Shown here in pieces: positions 40,890 to 49,088 of a stretch of DNA of 64,000 bases. This DNA comes from an uncultured Collinsella sp. Lineage in GTDB: Bacteria; Actinomycetota; Coriobacteriia; Coriobacteriales; Coriobacteriaceae. Under the pieces are notes generated by a model. That model ran no database searches and was not told the DNA's origin. It was given only the letters and a program-made list of their open reading frames with translations. Where the stretch lies: assembly GCA_902479135.1 (NCBI GenBank), contig CABSNU010000007.1:11849-75848 (forward strand). The letters run 5' to 3'. Positions within the stretch are counted from its first letter, which is position 1, and each line of letters opens with the position of its first letter. The translations under genes and the position numbers were made by a program.

Positions 40890-42191
40890 TTACTCCTTGT
40901 GGTCGGCGATATAGCCCAAAGCGACGGCGGTATAAGCCGCGGCGCCGAGAGGAAGCTCGGCATCGTTAAAGCGCGCCTTGGGATGGTGCTGGGCAAAATG
41001 CTCGTCCGTATCGGTCACGGCCGCGCCCACCGTAAAGTACGCACTCGGGATCTCGCTCGAGATAAGCGCGAAGTCCTCACTCGCCATGGCATGGAAAAGC
41101 GGCAGGAAAGCCGCCTTGGGCAGCACTGCGCCCACGTAGCCAAGCGACGCCTGAGTCATATCGCTGTCGAGTACAAGCGGCGGAACATCCGAAAGCGTCT
41201 CGATGGTCGCCGGCGTACGATACGTTGCGGCAATGCCGTTGACGACCTCGGCGATACGCTCCTTGAGATGAGCCATGAGCTCGACATCAAAGCCGCGCAG
41301 CGTTCCCTCGAGCACGCAGGTGTCGGGGATGACGTTGGCCGCCAAGCCGCCAGCAAACTTACCAACGGTAAGTGCGACTTCCTTGGCCGCCGGCACCTCG
41401 CGGGCGATAAGCTCCTGGAGCGCCAGGTGCACGTGGACGCCGGCCGTGATGGGGTCGATGCAGATCTCGGGGCTCGAGCCATGGCCGCCCTTGCCCTGGA
41501 GCGTGATGCGGAAACCGTACACGCCCGAGAGCGCCGGGCTGCCGTAGAGCACCAGGCCAAGCGGCGACTGGCTGTTGACATGCATGGCAAAGGCCGCCTG
41601 AGGGCGCGGGTTCTCGAGCAAGCCGTCGGCGATGGCGGCGCGGGCGCCCTCGAAGGTCTCCTCGCCCGGCTGGAACAGCAGTTTGACGGTAGCATTGGCG
41701 TCGACGAGCTCGGCCTCGCGGGCCTTGAGCAGGCGCGCCGCACCAAGCAGGGCCGTCGCGTGCATATCGTGACCGCAAGCATGCATGCAGCCATTGGTGG
41801 ATGCAAAGGGCTCGCCGGATTCCTCGGCAACGGGAAGGGCATCCATATCACCTCGGAGCATGACGACCGTTCCAGCCTGCTCGTCCTTGCACGTGCCATT
41901 GCCCTGAGCGGCCGCGGCCGCACCGGCACCGATCAGGCCAACAACACAGGAGTCGTCGACGAGCGTAGCAAATGGGATATCCATCTCGGTCAGGCGCGCT
42001 TGAATATACGCAGAGGTCTGCGGGAGGCTATTACCCAGCTCGGGCATCTGGTGAAGATCGTGTCGCCATGCGGCAAGCTCACCGGCAAATGCCTGGGCTT
42101 CTTTGACCAGGCCATCGCCGATAGCGGTCTGTGCCGCTGTGGTAGCCTGAGGCGCTGGTTTCGGTTGAAGATCGGACAGAGCTGGTGCCAT
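40890..42191 (-). CDS. M20D-family amidohydrolase (hippurate / N-acyl-amino acid hydrolase type)
   Basis: 433 residues from ATG 42191 (MAPALS), with GGAGG seven bases upstream. Residues that hold the two metals are visible: 'MHACGHDMHATAL' (Cys and His), 'LFQPGEET' (Glu) and a C-terminal His in 'MASEDFALI' context. Lid domain 'ITLQGKGGHGSSPE'. The family removes acyl groups from amino acids or cleaves aminobenzoyl-glutamate. It carries an N-terminal extension of ~35 residues. Operon with the MFS transporter just behind it. Confidence 0.9.
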   Translation of the reverse strand: MAPALSDLQPKPAPQATTAAQTAIGDGLVKEAQAFAGELAAWRHDLHQMPELGNSLPQTSAYIQARLTEMDIPFATLVDDSCVVGLIGAGAAAAAQGNGTCKDEQAGTVVMLRGDMDALPVAEESGEPFASTNGCMHACGHDMHATALLGAARLLKAREAELVDANATVKLLFQPGEETFEGARAAIADGLLENPRPQAAFAMHVNSQSPLGLVLYGSPALSGVYGFRITLQGKGGHGSSPEICIDPITAGVHVHLALQELIAREVPAAKEVALTVGKFAGGLAANVIPDTCVLEGTLRGFDVELMAHLKERIAEVVNGIAATYRTPATIETLSDVPPLVLDSDMTQASLGYVGAVLPKAAFLPLFHAMASEDFALISSEIPSAYFTVGAAVTDTDEHFAQHHPKARFNDAELPLGAAAYTAVALGYIADHKE

Positions 42192-42267
42192 AGATGCCCT
42201 CCAGTAACGTTTTTGCAGCACGCACTTTGACAGCGTAAAGTGCAAGGCACAACTGTAAGGGCATGGC

Positions 42268-42295
42268 ATAAAAAATGCCGCCCTGGGAGGGCGGC
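42268..42295 (-). terminator. Intrinsic terminator of the EamA transporter gene
   Basis: GCCGCCC / GGGCGGC with a 5-base loop, followed on the minus strand by ATTTTTTATG; 12 bp after the stop. Confidence 0.9.
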
Positions 42296-42307
42296 GCAAC
42301 AAGTTGT

Positions 42308-43291
42308 TTACAATTGCGGGTGAGATTTTCGGCGCAAGAAATCGAAATGCGTCTCACTCAAAATGATCGACAGGAAGATGAGCGCAAAGCCGGCAAGCAG
42401 GCGCGAGGTGAGCGCCTCCCCCATCAGCAGCACCGAAAACAACACGCCCGATGGCGACTCCATCGAAAGCAGCAGTGAGCCCGTCGAGGCCGGGACGTGC
42501 GCCAAGCCGACGTTTTGGATGAGCAGCGCCACGCACGTGCAGCCCACCGAGAGAAAGGCCATTACGCAGATAAAGCTCGGCGTCCACACGGACGAGGGCG
42601 CTTGGGTCTCGAACAACAGCGACGAGATCAGGCTTAGGACACCATTGCCCACAAACATCCAAAACGTGATGACGTTGATATCCATCTTGCGACCGTACTT
42701 GGCGGTCACCGCCATCTGGATGGCAAAGAAGACCGCGCCGCCCAGCGTAATGGCATCGCCGGCATTGAACTCGACGCTATCGAGCGCCACCAAGCCAATG
42801 CCCGCCAGGCACAGCAACGCGGCGCCCAAGTTGTAACGGGTAAGCTTTTCGCCGCTTAGGACGTAGCTCGCAAACGGAACCAAGATGCAGTACGTGCCCG
42901 TCAAAAACGCGCTTTTGCCTGCCGTGGTCTGTGCCAGACCGATCGTCTGCAAACCGTAGGCACCCCACATGAGCGCGCCCATGCCAAGCCCGACGATTAG
43001 GTTGCGGGCATTGAAATGAGCGATGATGCGCTTATGGAAAATGGCAAACATAACCAGTGATGCCGGGAGAAAGCGAACGTAGACCAGCTCGAACACCGGA
43101 ATGGTGTCGAGCGCGCCCTTCATAGTGGTAAAGGAGTAGCCCCAGATGACCGCCACCGAAAATAGCAGAACTTTCCAGAACAGCGGCGAGCGTGCACCGG
43201 CACCCCGGGGAATACCGCCCGCACCCAAATCCTCACGGGCCACAGGGCTATCAGGCATGTTTTCGATTTCGTTGGCAGCGTATTGGGCCAT
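42308..43291 (-). CDS. EamA/DMT-superfamily transporter
   Basis: 327 residues from ATG 43291 (MAQYAAN), with GAGGATG upstream; five further codons are open without a site. After a ~45-residue polar N-terminus there are ten predicted membrane helices in two EamA repeats ('VAVIWGYSFTTMKGAL', 'GAVFFAIQMAVTAKYGRKM', 'TGSLLLSMESPSGVLFSVLL'). Members export amino acids or other metabolites. Monocistronic. The 43292-43624 gap upstream holds a GC-rich hairpin near 43374-43402 and structured element E1. Confidence 0.87.
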   Translation of the reverse strand: MAQYAANEIENMPDSPVAREDLGAGGIPRGAGARSPLFWKVLLFSVAVIWGYSFTTMKGALDTIPVFELVYVRFLPASLVMFAIFHKRIIAHFNARNLIVGLGMGALMWGAYGLQTIGLAQTTAGKSAFLTGTYCILVPFASYVLSGEKLTRYNLGAALLCLAGIGLVALDSVEFNAGDAITLGGAVFFAIQMAVTAKYGRKMDINVITFWMFVGNGVLSLISSLLFETQAPSSVWTPSFICVMAFLSVGCTCVALLIQNVGLAHVPASTGSLLLSMESPSGVLFSVLLMGEALTSRLLAGFALIFLSIILSETHFDFLRRKSHPQL

Positions 43292-43460
43292 GGAACATCC
43301 TCGCACTCAATCTGGGCGTGGTGTCCGCACGCGTATGGCTGCGTGCCGCCTCATGGTCAAATAAAAACGGGACGCGCCGGACCCCCGGCACGCCCCGCTA
43401 CTGTAGCAACAACCAAGCAACCCACGCAATTCACTACGCTAAAGCGTCGGTACAGAAAAC

Positions 43461-43624
43461 CTCGATGTTCCGGCAACGTCAGCGAAAACGCCCCTAAGCG
43501 AGCAAGGTGACGTGAAATGAAAGGGCGCTGACCTTCTGGTCGCGCCCTTGAAATTGAACGTCAGATTGCCGCTTAGGGACGTTTGCAGCGTCGAGCCGTT
43601 ACGCGGTTTGGTAAAACCGCGTAA
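43461..43624. ncRNA. Structured intergenic element E1 (candidate RNA or palindromic repeat)
   Basis: Helices that can form: A ACGTCA 43476-43481 with TGACGT 43508-43513; B CCCTAAGC..CAA 43492-43505 with TTGCCGCTTAGGG 43566-43578; C GGGCGC-T-GACC 43523-43533 with GGTC-GCGCCC 43538-43547; terminal hairpin GTTACGCGGTTT / AAACCGCGTAAC 43597-43624. E2 at 48871-49083 keeps the same plan with different base pairs. It sits directly after the stop of the first YhgE gene (minus strand). The active strand is unknown. Confidence 0.55.
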
Positions 43625-45814
43625 CTAAATAAGCTTTGTTGACTCCAGCTTTTCGATGATCCAGTCGTTGGCTTTGATGACTGGGCGGCGGAAGACCACA
43701 CCCAGGGCCAGCGACGGGATCAGATAGCTCGCCAGAATGCCTAGCTCAATCCAGTACTCCATATGGTAGGCACCGGCCATGGCGGCATGCATGGCGTTGA
43801 TGCCGTGAGTAAACGGCAGGAACGGATAGATCGCCTGGAACACGGGGCCGGTCATCTCGATGGGGAACGTGCCGCCCGAACCGCCGACCTGCATGACCAG
43901 CAGCACGACGGCGAGCGCCTTGCCGATATCGCCAAACGACACGGTGAGCGTGTAGACGATATTAGAGAACACGAGACTCGCGATCCAGCCCGCCAGCACA
44001 AATTGCAGCGGGTTGTCACACTGGATGCCAAAGAACAGGATGTCGCCCGCGCACACGAGCGTTGCCTGCAGCAGGGCCAGACCGCCAAAGAACAGGTAGC
44101 GGCCCAGGTAGATCTCGTGCAAGCGCACGGGGATGAGCTCGTTGATAAGCTCATCGTCGACCGAAACCTTCATCATGGCCGCCAGCACGATCGAGCCCAC
44201 CCACAGCGACAGAATCGTGTAGAACGGCGCCATGGCCGAACCGTAGTTGCGGATCGGATAGACCGGCTTGCGGTCGAGCGCGACGGGACCGGAAAGCGAC
44301 ACGGCAAGGCCCTCGGGATCGTTGCCAATCATCGTCTTGATCGTGGCAAGGTCATCCGACATCAGGGCGCCATCGAGCTCGTCCTTAAAGGCGCTGATCT
44401 TATCGGACGCCTCGCCCAGCTGATCGGAAGCCTTGTTGACCAGCTTGGCGGCCTTGGAGAGGCCCTTCGCCAACGAGCCGGATGCATCGGTGAGGCCACT
44501 CACGGCGCTATCCAGATTGCCCGAGATGCCATCGAGCGAGTCCAGGATGCCCGAAACCGTCTTCTTGAGCTCCTTGGCCTTAACCGAGAACGTGGAATCG
44601 TAGTCGGACTTGGCGCCCGAAATGCCCGCCTTGGCATCGGCGATGGCCTGATCGACCTCGGCACGCGTGCTGTTGACCTCTGCCATGCTGTCAGAAAGGG
44701 ACTTAGCAGTTGCCGTCAGGTCCTTGGCGTTGTTGCGATACTCCACCGCGATCCTGCCCAGCGATGTTGCCACAGATTTAAGGCTCTCCTGGAGCTTTTC
44801 GTCACTGACCTGCTCGGCAAAGCCGCGGAGCTGGTCGGCCGTGGCGTCGATATCGTCGGCACGTGTATTGAGCGCCGCCGCGGCATCGTTGAGCTGAGAC
44901 ACCGTAAGGTCGACATGCTGATTCGCGGCATCGAATGCCTTCGCAAGCTCGGCGGACACGTTGTCGAACGAGCCCGCGCTTCCGTCAATCGCGGCGTTGA
45001 TGGCGTCGTTGGCGGCCTTCAGCGCTTCTTTGGAATCGCTCATGCCGCTCTTGGCATGCTCCATCAACTGCTTGGTCGACTCATCGACCGTACCCGTCTG
45101 CTGGAGCATACCGCTCGCCGACGTCAACGAATCGGACGTAGAGCTCAAAATGCCCGCCAGCGACGAAGCATTAGCCTGAACGTCTTGCAGGTCCCCAATC
45201 GAATCGCCGAGCGTCGAGGACAGGTTGGCGATAAAGTTGCTGACCTGGTCGGTGCTCATGTAATCGAGCAGGCTGGACACCGTCTTAAGGCCGATCGTCG
45301 TGATGGTCTCGGTAAAGGTCTCGTTGACCTGGTTCTGAACAGCACTCGAGCCCTTTTCGGTCACGATCTGCGCGATGGCGTTGGCCTTCTGATTCTCGTA
45401 AAACTCGATATCGGCATGCTTAACGTCGGTCGAAAAGAGCGTCATCATATCGGCACTAAACGTCTTAGGGATAACGACAGCCGCATAGTATGCGCCCGAT
45501 TTGACGCCCTCGATGGCCTTTTCTCGATCGTTGAGCACAACCCAGTCGAAGTTCTCGTTGCCGCGCAGGGTGGCGGTCACGTTTTCGCCCACGTTGACCT
45601 CGACGGGGATCAGATCGCTCTCGTAACCCTCATCGGTGTTGACCACGGCGATCTTAAGATTGCCGGTGTTGCCGTACGGATCCCAGCTGCCGGCGATGTT
45701 AAACCACGCGTACAGGCACGGTACGATAATGAGGCCCATCACGACAACCAAGCCGATTACGGAGCGAGACACGTTTTGGACATCGCGCTTAAACAGATGC
45801 AGGATGTTCTTCAT
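43625..45814 (-). CDS. YhgE/Pip-domain membrane protein (shorter, 729 aa)
   Basis: One membrane helix near the N-terminus ('VSRSVIGLVVVMGLIIVPCL', then 'YAWFNIAGSWDPYGNT'), a long extracytoplasmic region rich in Ser/Asp/Ala with coiled-coil heptads (~180-480), then about five C-terminal membrane helices of the ABC-2-like permease type. This is the YhgE/Pip architecture, related to phage-infection protein and to ESX/type VII secretion accessory proteins such as EsaA. Its ATG directly follows the stop of the larger YhgE gene (TAAATG), so the pair is co-translated. Role: probably a cell-envelope export function; the substrate is unknown. Confidence 0.85.
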   Translation of the reverse strand: MKNILHLFKRDVQNVSRSVIGLVVVMGLIIVPCLYAWFNIAGSWDPYGNTGNLKIAVVNTDEGYESDLIPVEVNVGENVTATLRGNENFDWVVLNDREKAIEGVKSGAYYAAVVIPKTFSADMMTLFSTDVKHADIEFYENQKANAIAQIVTEKGSSAVQNQVNETFTETITTIGLKTVSSLLDYMSTDQVSNFIANLSSTLGDSIGDLQDVQANASSLAGILSSTSDSLTSASGMLQQTGTVDESTKQLMEHAKSGMSDSKEALKAANDAINAAIDGSAGSFDNVSAELAKAFDAANQHVDLTVSQLNDAAAALNTRADDIDATADQLRGFAEQVSDEKLQESLKSVATSLGRIAVEYRNNAKDLTATAKSLSDSMAEVNSTRAEVDQAIADAKAGISGAKSDYDSTFSVKAKELKKTVSGILDSLDGISGNLDSAVSGLTDASGSLAKGLSKAAKLVNKASDQLGEASDKISAFKDELDGALMSDDLATIKTMIGNDPEGLAVSLSGPVALDRKPVYPIRNYGSAMAPFYTILSLWVGSIVLAAMMKVSVDDELINELIPVRLHEIYLGRYLFFGGLALLQATLVCAGDILFFGIQCDNPLQFVLAGWIASLVFSNIVYTLTVSFGDIGKALAVVLLVMQVGGSGGTFPIEMTGPVFQAIYPFLPFTHGINAMHAAMAGAYHMEYWIELGILASYLIPSLALGVVFRRPVIKANDWIIEKLESTKLI

Positions 45815-48643
45815 TTATGCCTCACCTCCTTTGGAGTGCTTGCCGAGCGGGGCGTTCTTTTCATTCATCACAAACGTGTCATCCCCGTTCTCGGGCACAT
45901 GGGCCGCATCGCGATGACCACATTGGTTGACAGCCTGAGTCTTGAGTTCAGACCCCCGCTCGCTCGCATTCAAGCCGAACATGCGACGAGCGGCCGGAAT
46001 GGCGGCCGTGTGCTCGCGCATCTCGCGGCGCAGGTCCTCATCCGAAAGCGCCGAGATGCGCATCTGGGTGTTGAGGCTCGAGCGGATGTACTCGATATTG
46101 ATAAGCCAGCCGCAGATGGCAATAACCGAGATGATCCAAATGACAAGCAGGATGATCTTGCCGTTATTGTCGATATCGAGAACCGTCGACAGGACAAAGA
46201 GCAGGACCTGAACGCCCACCACGGCGGCAAAACCGCCCTTGATGTAGTACGGGTAGCGATGTTCAAAGGCGACCGCATGGTCGAGCAGTTCGCGACGGTA
46301 CGAATCGGAATCGAGCATGACACGCATGGCCGTGCGCAGCGAGTAGCGCTGGCGCGGCAGGTCGTTGGACTCGCAGATCATCATACCCGTCGTGGAAAGC
46401 TGTTTATCAAAGAGCAGGTTAAGGTTGAGCAGCAGCGGACGCAGCTGCAGACCGATAAAGAGCGCCACGATCAAGAACACGCCCAGAATGCACAGGTTAA
46501 ACAGGTAGTTAAACGAGTACATGCCGCCGACCGTCTCGCGCAGCAGATTGATGCCGTAGGTAAAGGGCAGCAGCGGGTGCAGCCACTGGAAGAAGCCGGG
46601 CATCATCTCGATGGGATACATGCCCGACGAACCCGGAATCTGCACGATGACGAGAATGACGCCGATTGCCTTGCCGATGTGCTTAAACGTAGTGGACAGC
46701 GCATAGATGATATTGACGTAGGTGAACGAGATGGCGATGCCGCCCAGCACGAACAGCAGCGGGTTGATGCACTGCACGCCAATCACCAGATCGCCTACCG
46801 TAACGATGGTGGCCTGGAGCGCGCCCAGGATCACCAGGAGCATCCAACGGCCGAAGTAGCCCTGGCGCGCCGTAAAGCTGCCAATGCCCTCGCGATCGAC
46901 CTCGAGCTTGTAGATGGCGATGAGTACGTAACCGCCCACCCAAAGCGCCAGATTGGTGTAGAAGGGAGCGATGCCCGAGCCAAAGCTCTTGACCGGATAG
47001 ATCGACTTGGACGTCAGCTCGACCGGAGAGGCCATGAAATCTGCCACGTCATTGACATCGACGCCCATAAGGTCGGCGAGCTCGCCCATAGACTCAGAGG
47101 TCTGCAGCGCCGCGATGTCATTGGCTGCGGTCGCAAGCTTGTCCTGGACCTTGGCAAGCGAGGAATCGGTCTGGGACAGCGTGGTCTTGGCCTGGCCGAG
47201 CGTAGCGTTAAGCTGCGAAAGCGTACCGCGCGCACTTGCAATAGTAGGCGTGAGGCCAGACACGATTCCCGTCAGATCACCCGAGACGGCGGCAAATGAA
47301 TCAAGCGCGCTCGAGGCCTTCGGCAGCGCGTTTTGACCCAGGTCCGTCTGGGCCTGGCCAAGGTTGGTCGCACCGGTCTGGATTGCGTTATTGATAGCGT
47401 CGCTGGCGCCCGAGACAGCCGCGGCGTCATTCGCCATGGCGCTCGACTGCGCAGACAGACCGTCCTTGATGCTCTGAAGCTTTTCATTCTGTTCGCGGAG
47501 CAAATCGATGGTCGATACAATGCGCGCGTCAATTTCCTTGGAACCTGTCGACGTGTCATTAACGAGAATTTCCAAGTGCCCGATAACGGCCTTATTGTGG
47601 TCGATCGTCGCTTGGAGAGACTCAAGCGAGTTGTCGATGCGGGTGGTCGTAGATGTGACCGCGCCCGTCAGCTTGCCAATCGCAGCGTTCGCGGAGGCTG
47701 ACGTCTTGGTGAGCGCAAGGCTGCCTTCCGAGAGTGCCTTGGAGAGCGAGGCGACAGAGTTGCCCGCCGTAGCGCGCGCCTCGCCCAGCAGGTCATTGCC
47801 CTGAGCGATTGCCTGCGTTAGAGAGGGCGTCTGACCCTGCAGGCCCGCCAACGCGGCATCAGCCGAGGCGATAGCGCCGCTCGTTTTGTCGATAGCGGTG
47901 TTCATGTCGTTGATCGAATCGCGAACCTCGCTCAAGGTACCGGATGCCTCGGACACCGAACTCGTCAGCGAATCCTGAACCTGGGCGGTCTTATCCTTAA
48001 AATCGATGCCGGCATCCTTGGCGATGCCCGCCACGGTCTCGCCCACCGTGGAGACAAACTCCGAATTGATCTGCTCCTCGATAGTATTGGCGCCGGTATC
48101 GGTCACCTTGGGCGCAATGGCGCTCTTCTTCTCGTTAACGTAATACGTAAGCTTGGGCTGGCGGTAATTGCCATCGAGCATCGAGACAAGATTGTCGGAG
48201 AAGTTCTTGGGAATCACGATGGCGGCGTAGTACTCACCACTCTCGACGCCCTCTTTGGCATCGGCCGCCGAGTCGACGAAGGTCCAGCCCAACTGATCGT
48301 TCTCCTTGAGCTGATCGACGACCTGGTCGCCCGCGTTGAGCTCGCCCACCAGGTCGTTTTGGGTTCCCTGATCGTTGTTAGCGATGGCAATCTTGATACC
48401 CTGGGTGTTTCCGTACGGATCCCAGTTTGCCACGATGTTGTACCAGGCATACAGCGAGGGAATAACGCACACGCCTAAAGTAACCACCAAGGCGACGGGG
48501 TTCACGAGCAATCGCTTGATGTCACGCTTAAAGATCGCAAAGGAGACCTTTGCGTTGGATAGTTTGCTGCCGAGACTCACGCTTGAACCATCCATCCTGT
48601 CGTTGAATCGAATCGTACTATCGACAACCATTGTAGTAGGCAC
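45815..48643 (-). CDS. YhgE/Pip-domain membrane protein (longer, 942 aa)
   Basis: Same plan as its neighbour: N-terminal helix with 'LVVTLGVCVIPSLYAWYNIV', then 'ANWDPYGNTQGIKIAIANND', a long coiled-coil outer domain (~170-560), and C-terminal membrane helices. It is ~210 residues longer, because after the permease part two more hydrophobic segments (~830-880) and a charged cytoplasmic tail follow. The start is uncertain: Met at 48643, 48631 and 48595 are all possible and none has a good ribosome site. The two proteins probably form a heteromeric complex. Confidence 0.83.
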   Translation of the reverse strand: MPTTMVVDSTIRFNDRMDGSSVSLGSKLSNAKVSFAIFKRDIKRLLVNPVALVVTLGVCVIPSLYAWYNIVANWDPYGNTQGIKIAIANNDQGTQNDLVGELNAGDQVVDQLKENDQLGWTFVDSAADAKEGVESGEYYAAIVIPKNFSDNLVSMLDGNYRQPKLTYYVNEKKSAIAPKVTDTGANTIEEQINSEFVSTVGETVAGIAKDAGIDFKDKTAQVQDSLTSSVSEASGTLSEVRDSINDMNTAIDKTSGAIASADAALAGLQGQTPSLTQAIAQGNDLLGEARATAGNSVASLSKALSEGSLALTKTSASANAAIGKLTGAVTSTTTRIDNSLESLQATIDHNKAVIGHLEILVNDTSTGSKEIDARIVSTIDLLREQNEKLQSIKDGLSAQSSAMANDAAAVSGASDAINNAIQTGATNLGQAQTDLGQNALPKASSALDSFAAVSGDLTGIVSGLTPTIASARGTLSQLNATLGQAKTTLSQTDSSLAKVQDKLATAANDIAALQTSESMGELADLMGVDVNDVADFMASPVELTSKSIYPVKSFGSGIAPFYTNLALWVGGYVLIAIYKLEVDREGIGSFTARQGYFGRWMLLVILGALQATIVTVGDLVIGVQCINPLLFVLGGIAISFTYVNIIYALSTTFKHIGKAIGVILVIVQIPGSSGMYPIEMMPGFFQWLHPLLPFTYGINLLRETVGGMYSFNYLFNLCILGVFLIVALFIGLQLRPLLLNLNLLFDKQLSTTGMMICESNDLPRQRYSLRTAMRVMLDSDSYRRELLDHAVAFEHRYPYYIKGGFAAVVGVQVLLFVLSTVLDIDNNGKIILLVIWIISVIAICGWLINIEYIRSSLNTQMRISALSDEDLRREMREHTAAIPAARRMFGLNASERGSELKTQAVNQCGHRDAAHVPENGDDTFVMNEKNAPLGKHSKGGEA

Positions 48644-48870
48644 TTTAACGTCTCAAAGCACAATGGTGTTGAGTTTTGCGGGTAGCAATATACTACGAAG
48701 ATGAGTTAGCGTACAGATGTACAGTATCTTAAATTTCAGCAGGTCACAAAACCACAACCCGCACAAATTAGCAATCCGAATAGTCATCGGGGGCGTTCTT
48801 AAACGACTAGTCAAACAAGAACGTCTCCAACGACCACTTTTTCTCCGTCCCCAAGGGATCATTATTGGAC
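48644..48870. other. Promoter region of the YhgE pair, no gene seen
   Basis: A/T-rich sequence upstream of 48643 (for example 'TATTGCTACCC' on the minus strand) probably carries the YhgE promoter. No ORF with a ribosome site was found; 48819-48870 is unremarkable. Confidence 0.4.
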
Positions 48871-49083
48871 CGTCGATGTTTTGGTAATGCCAGCGAGCGG
48901 TCACCAGAGCGAACAAATTGGCATGAAAAGAGGACGGCATAGACCTTCTGGTCATGCCGTCCTCTTTGAATGACAAGTTGTCGCTCTGGTGCCCGCGCAG
49001 CGTCGGCTGGTCCGCCGTTCGTTAGAACGGCGGACCGAAGGGCAACGTCGAGTGGTTACGCGGTTCGTAGAACCGCGTAACCC
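48871..49083. ncRNA. Structured intergenic element E2 (candidate RNA or palindromic repeat)
   Basis: Helix A ATGCCA 48887-48892 with TGGCAT 48919-48924; helix B ACCAGAGCGAACAA 48903-48916 with TTGTCGCTCTGGT 48978-48990; helix C AGAGGACGGCAT-A-GACC 48929-48945 with GGTC-ATGCCGTCCTCT 48950-48965; extra hairpin GGTCCGCCGTTC / GAACGGCGGACC 49009-49036; terminal GGTTACGCGGTTC / GAACCGCGTAACC ending at ~49082. Same order as E1, next to the htpG stop. Confidence 0.55.
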
Positions 49084-49088
49084 CCTAG

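Noticed and set aside
43763..47299. 1178-codon plus-strand frame opposite the YhgE genes
   Set aside because: Its composition (His/Arg/Gly-rich without motifs) is that of an antisense shadow, and the YhgE frames are well supported.
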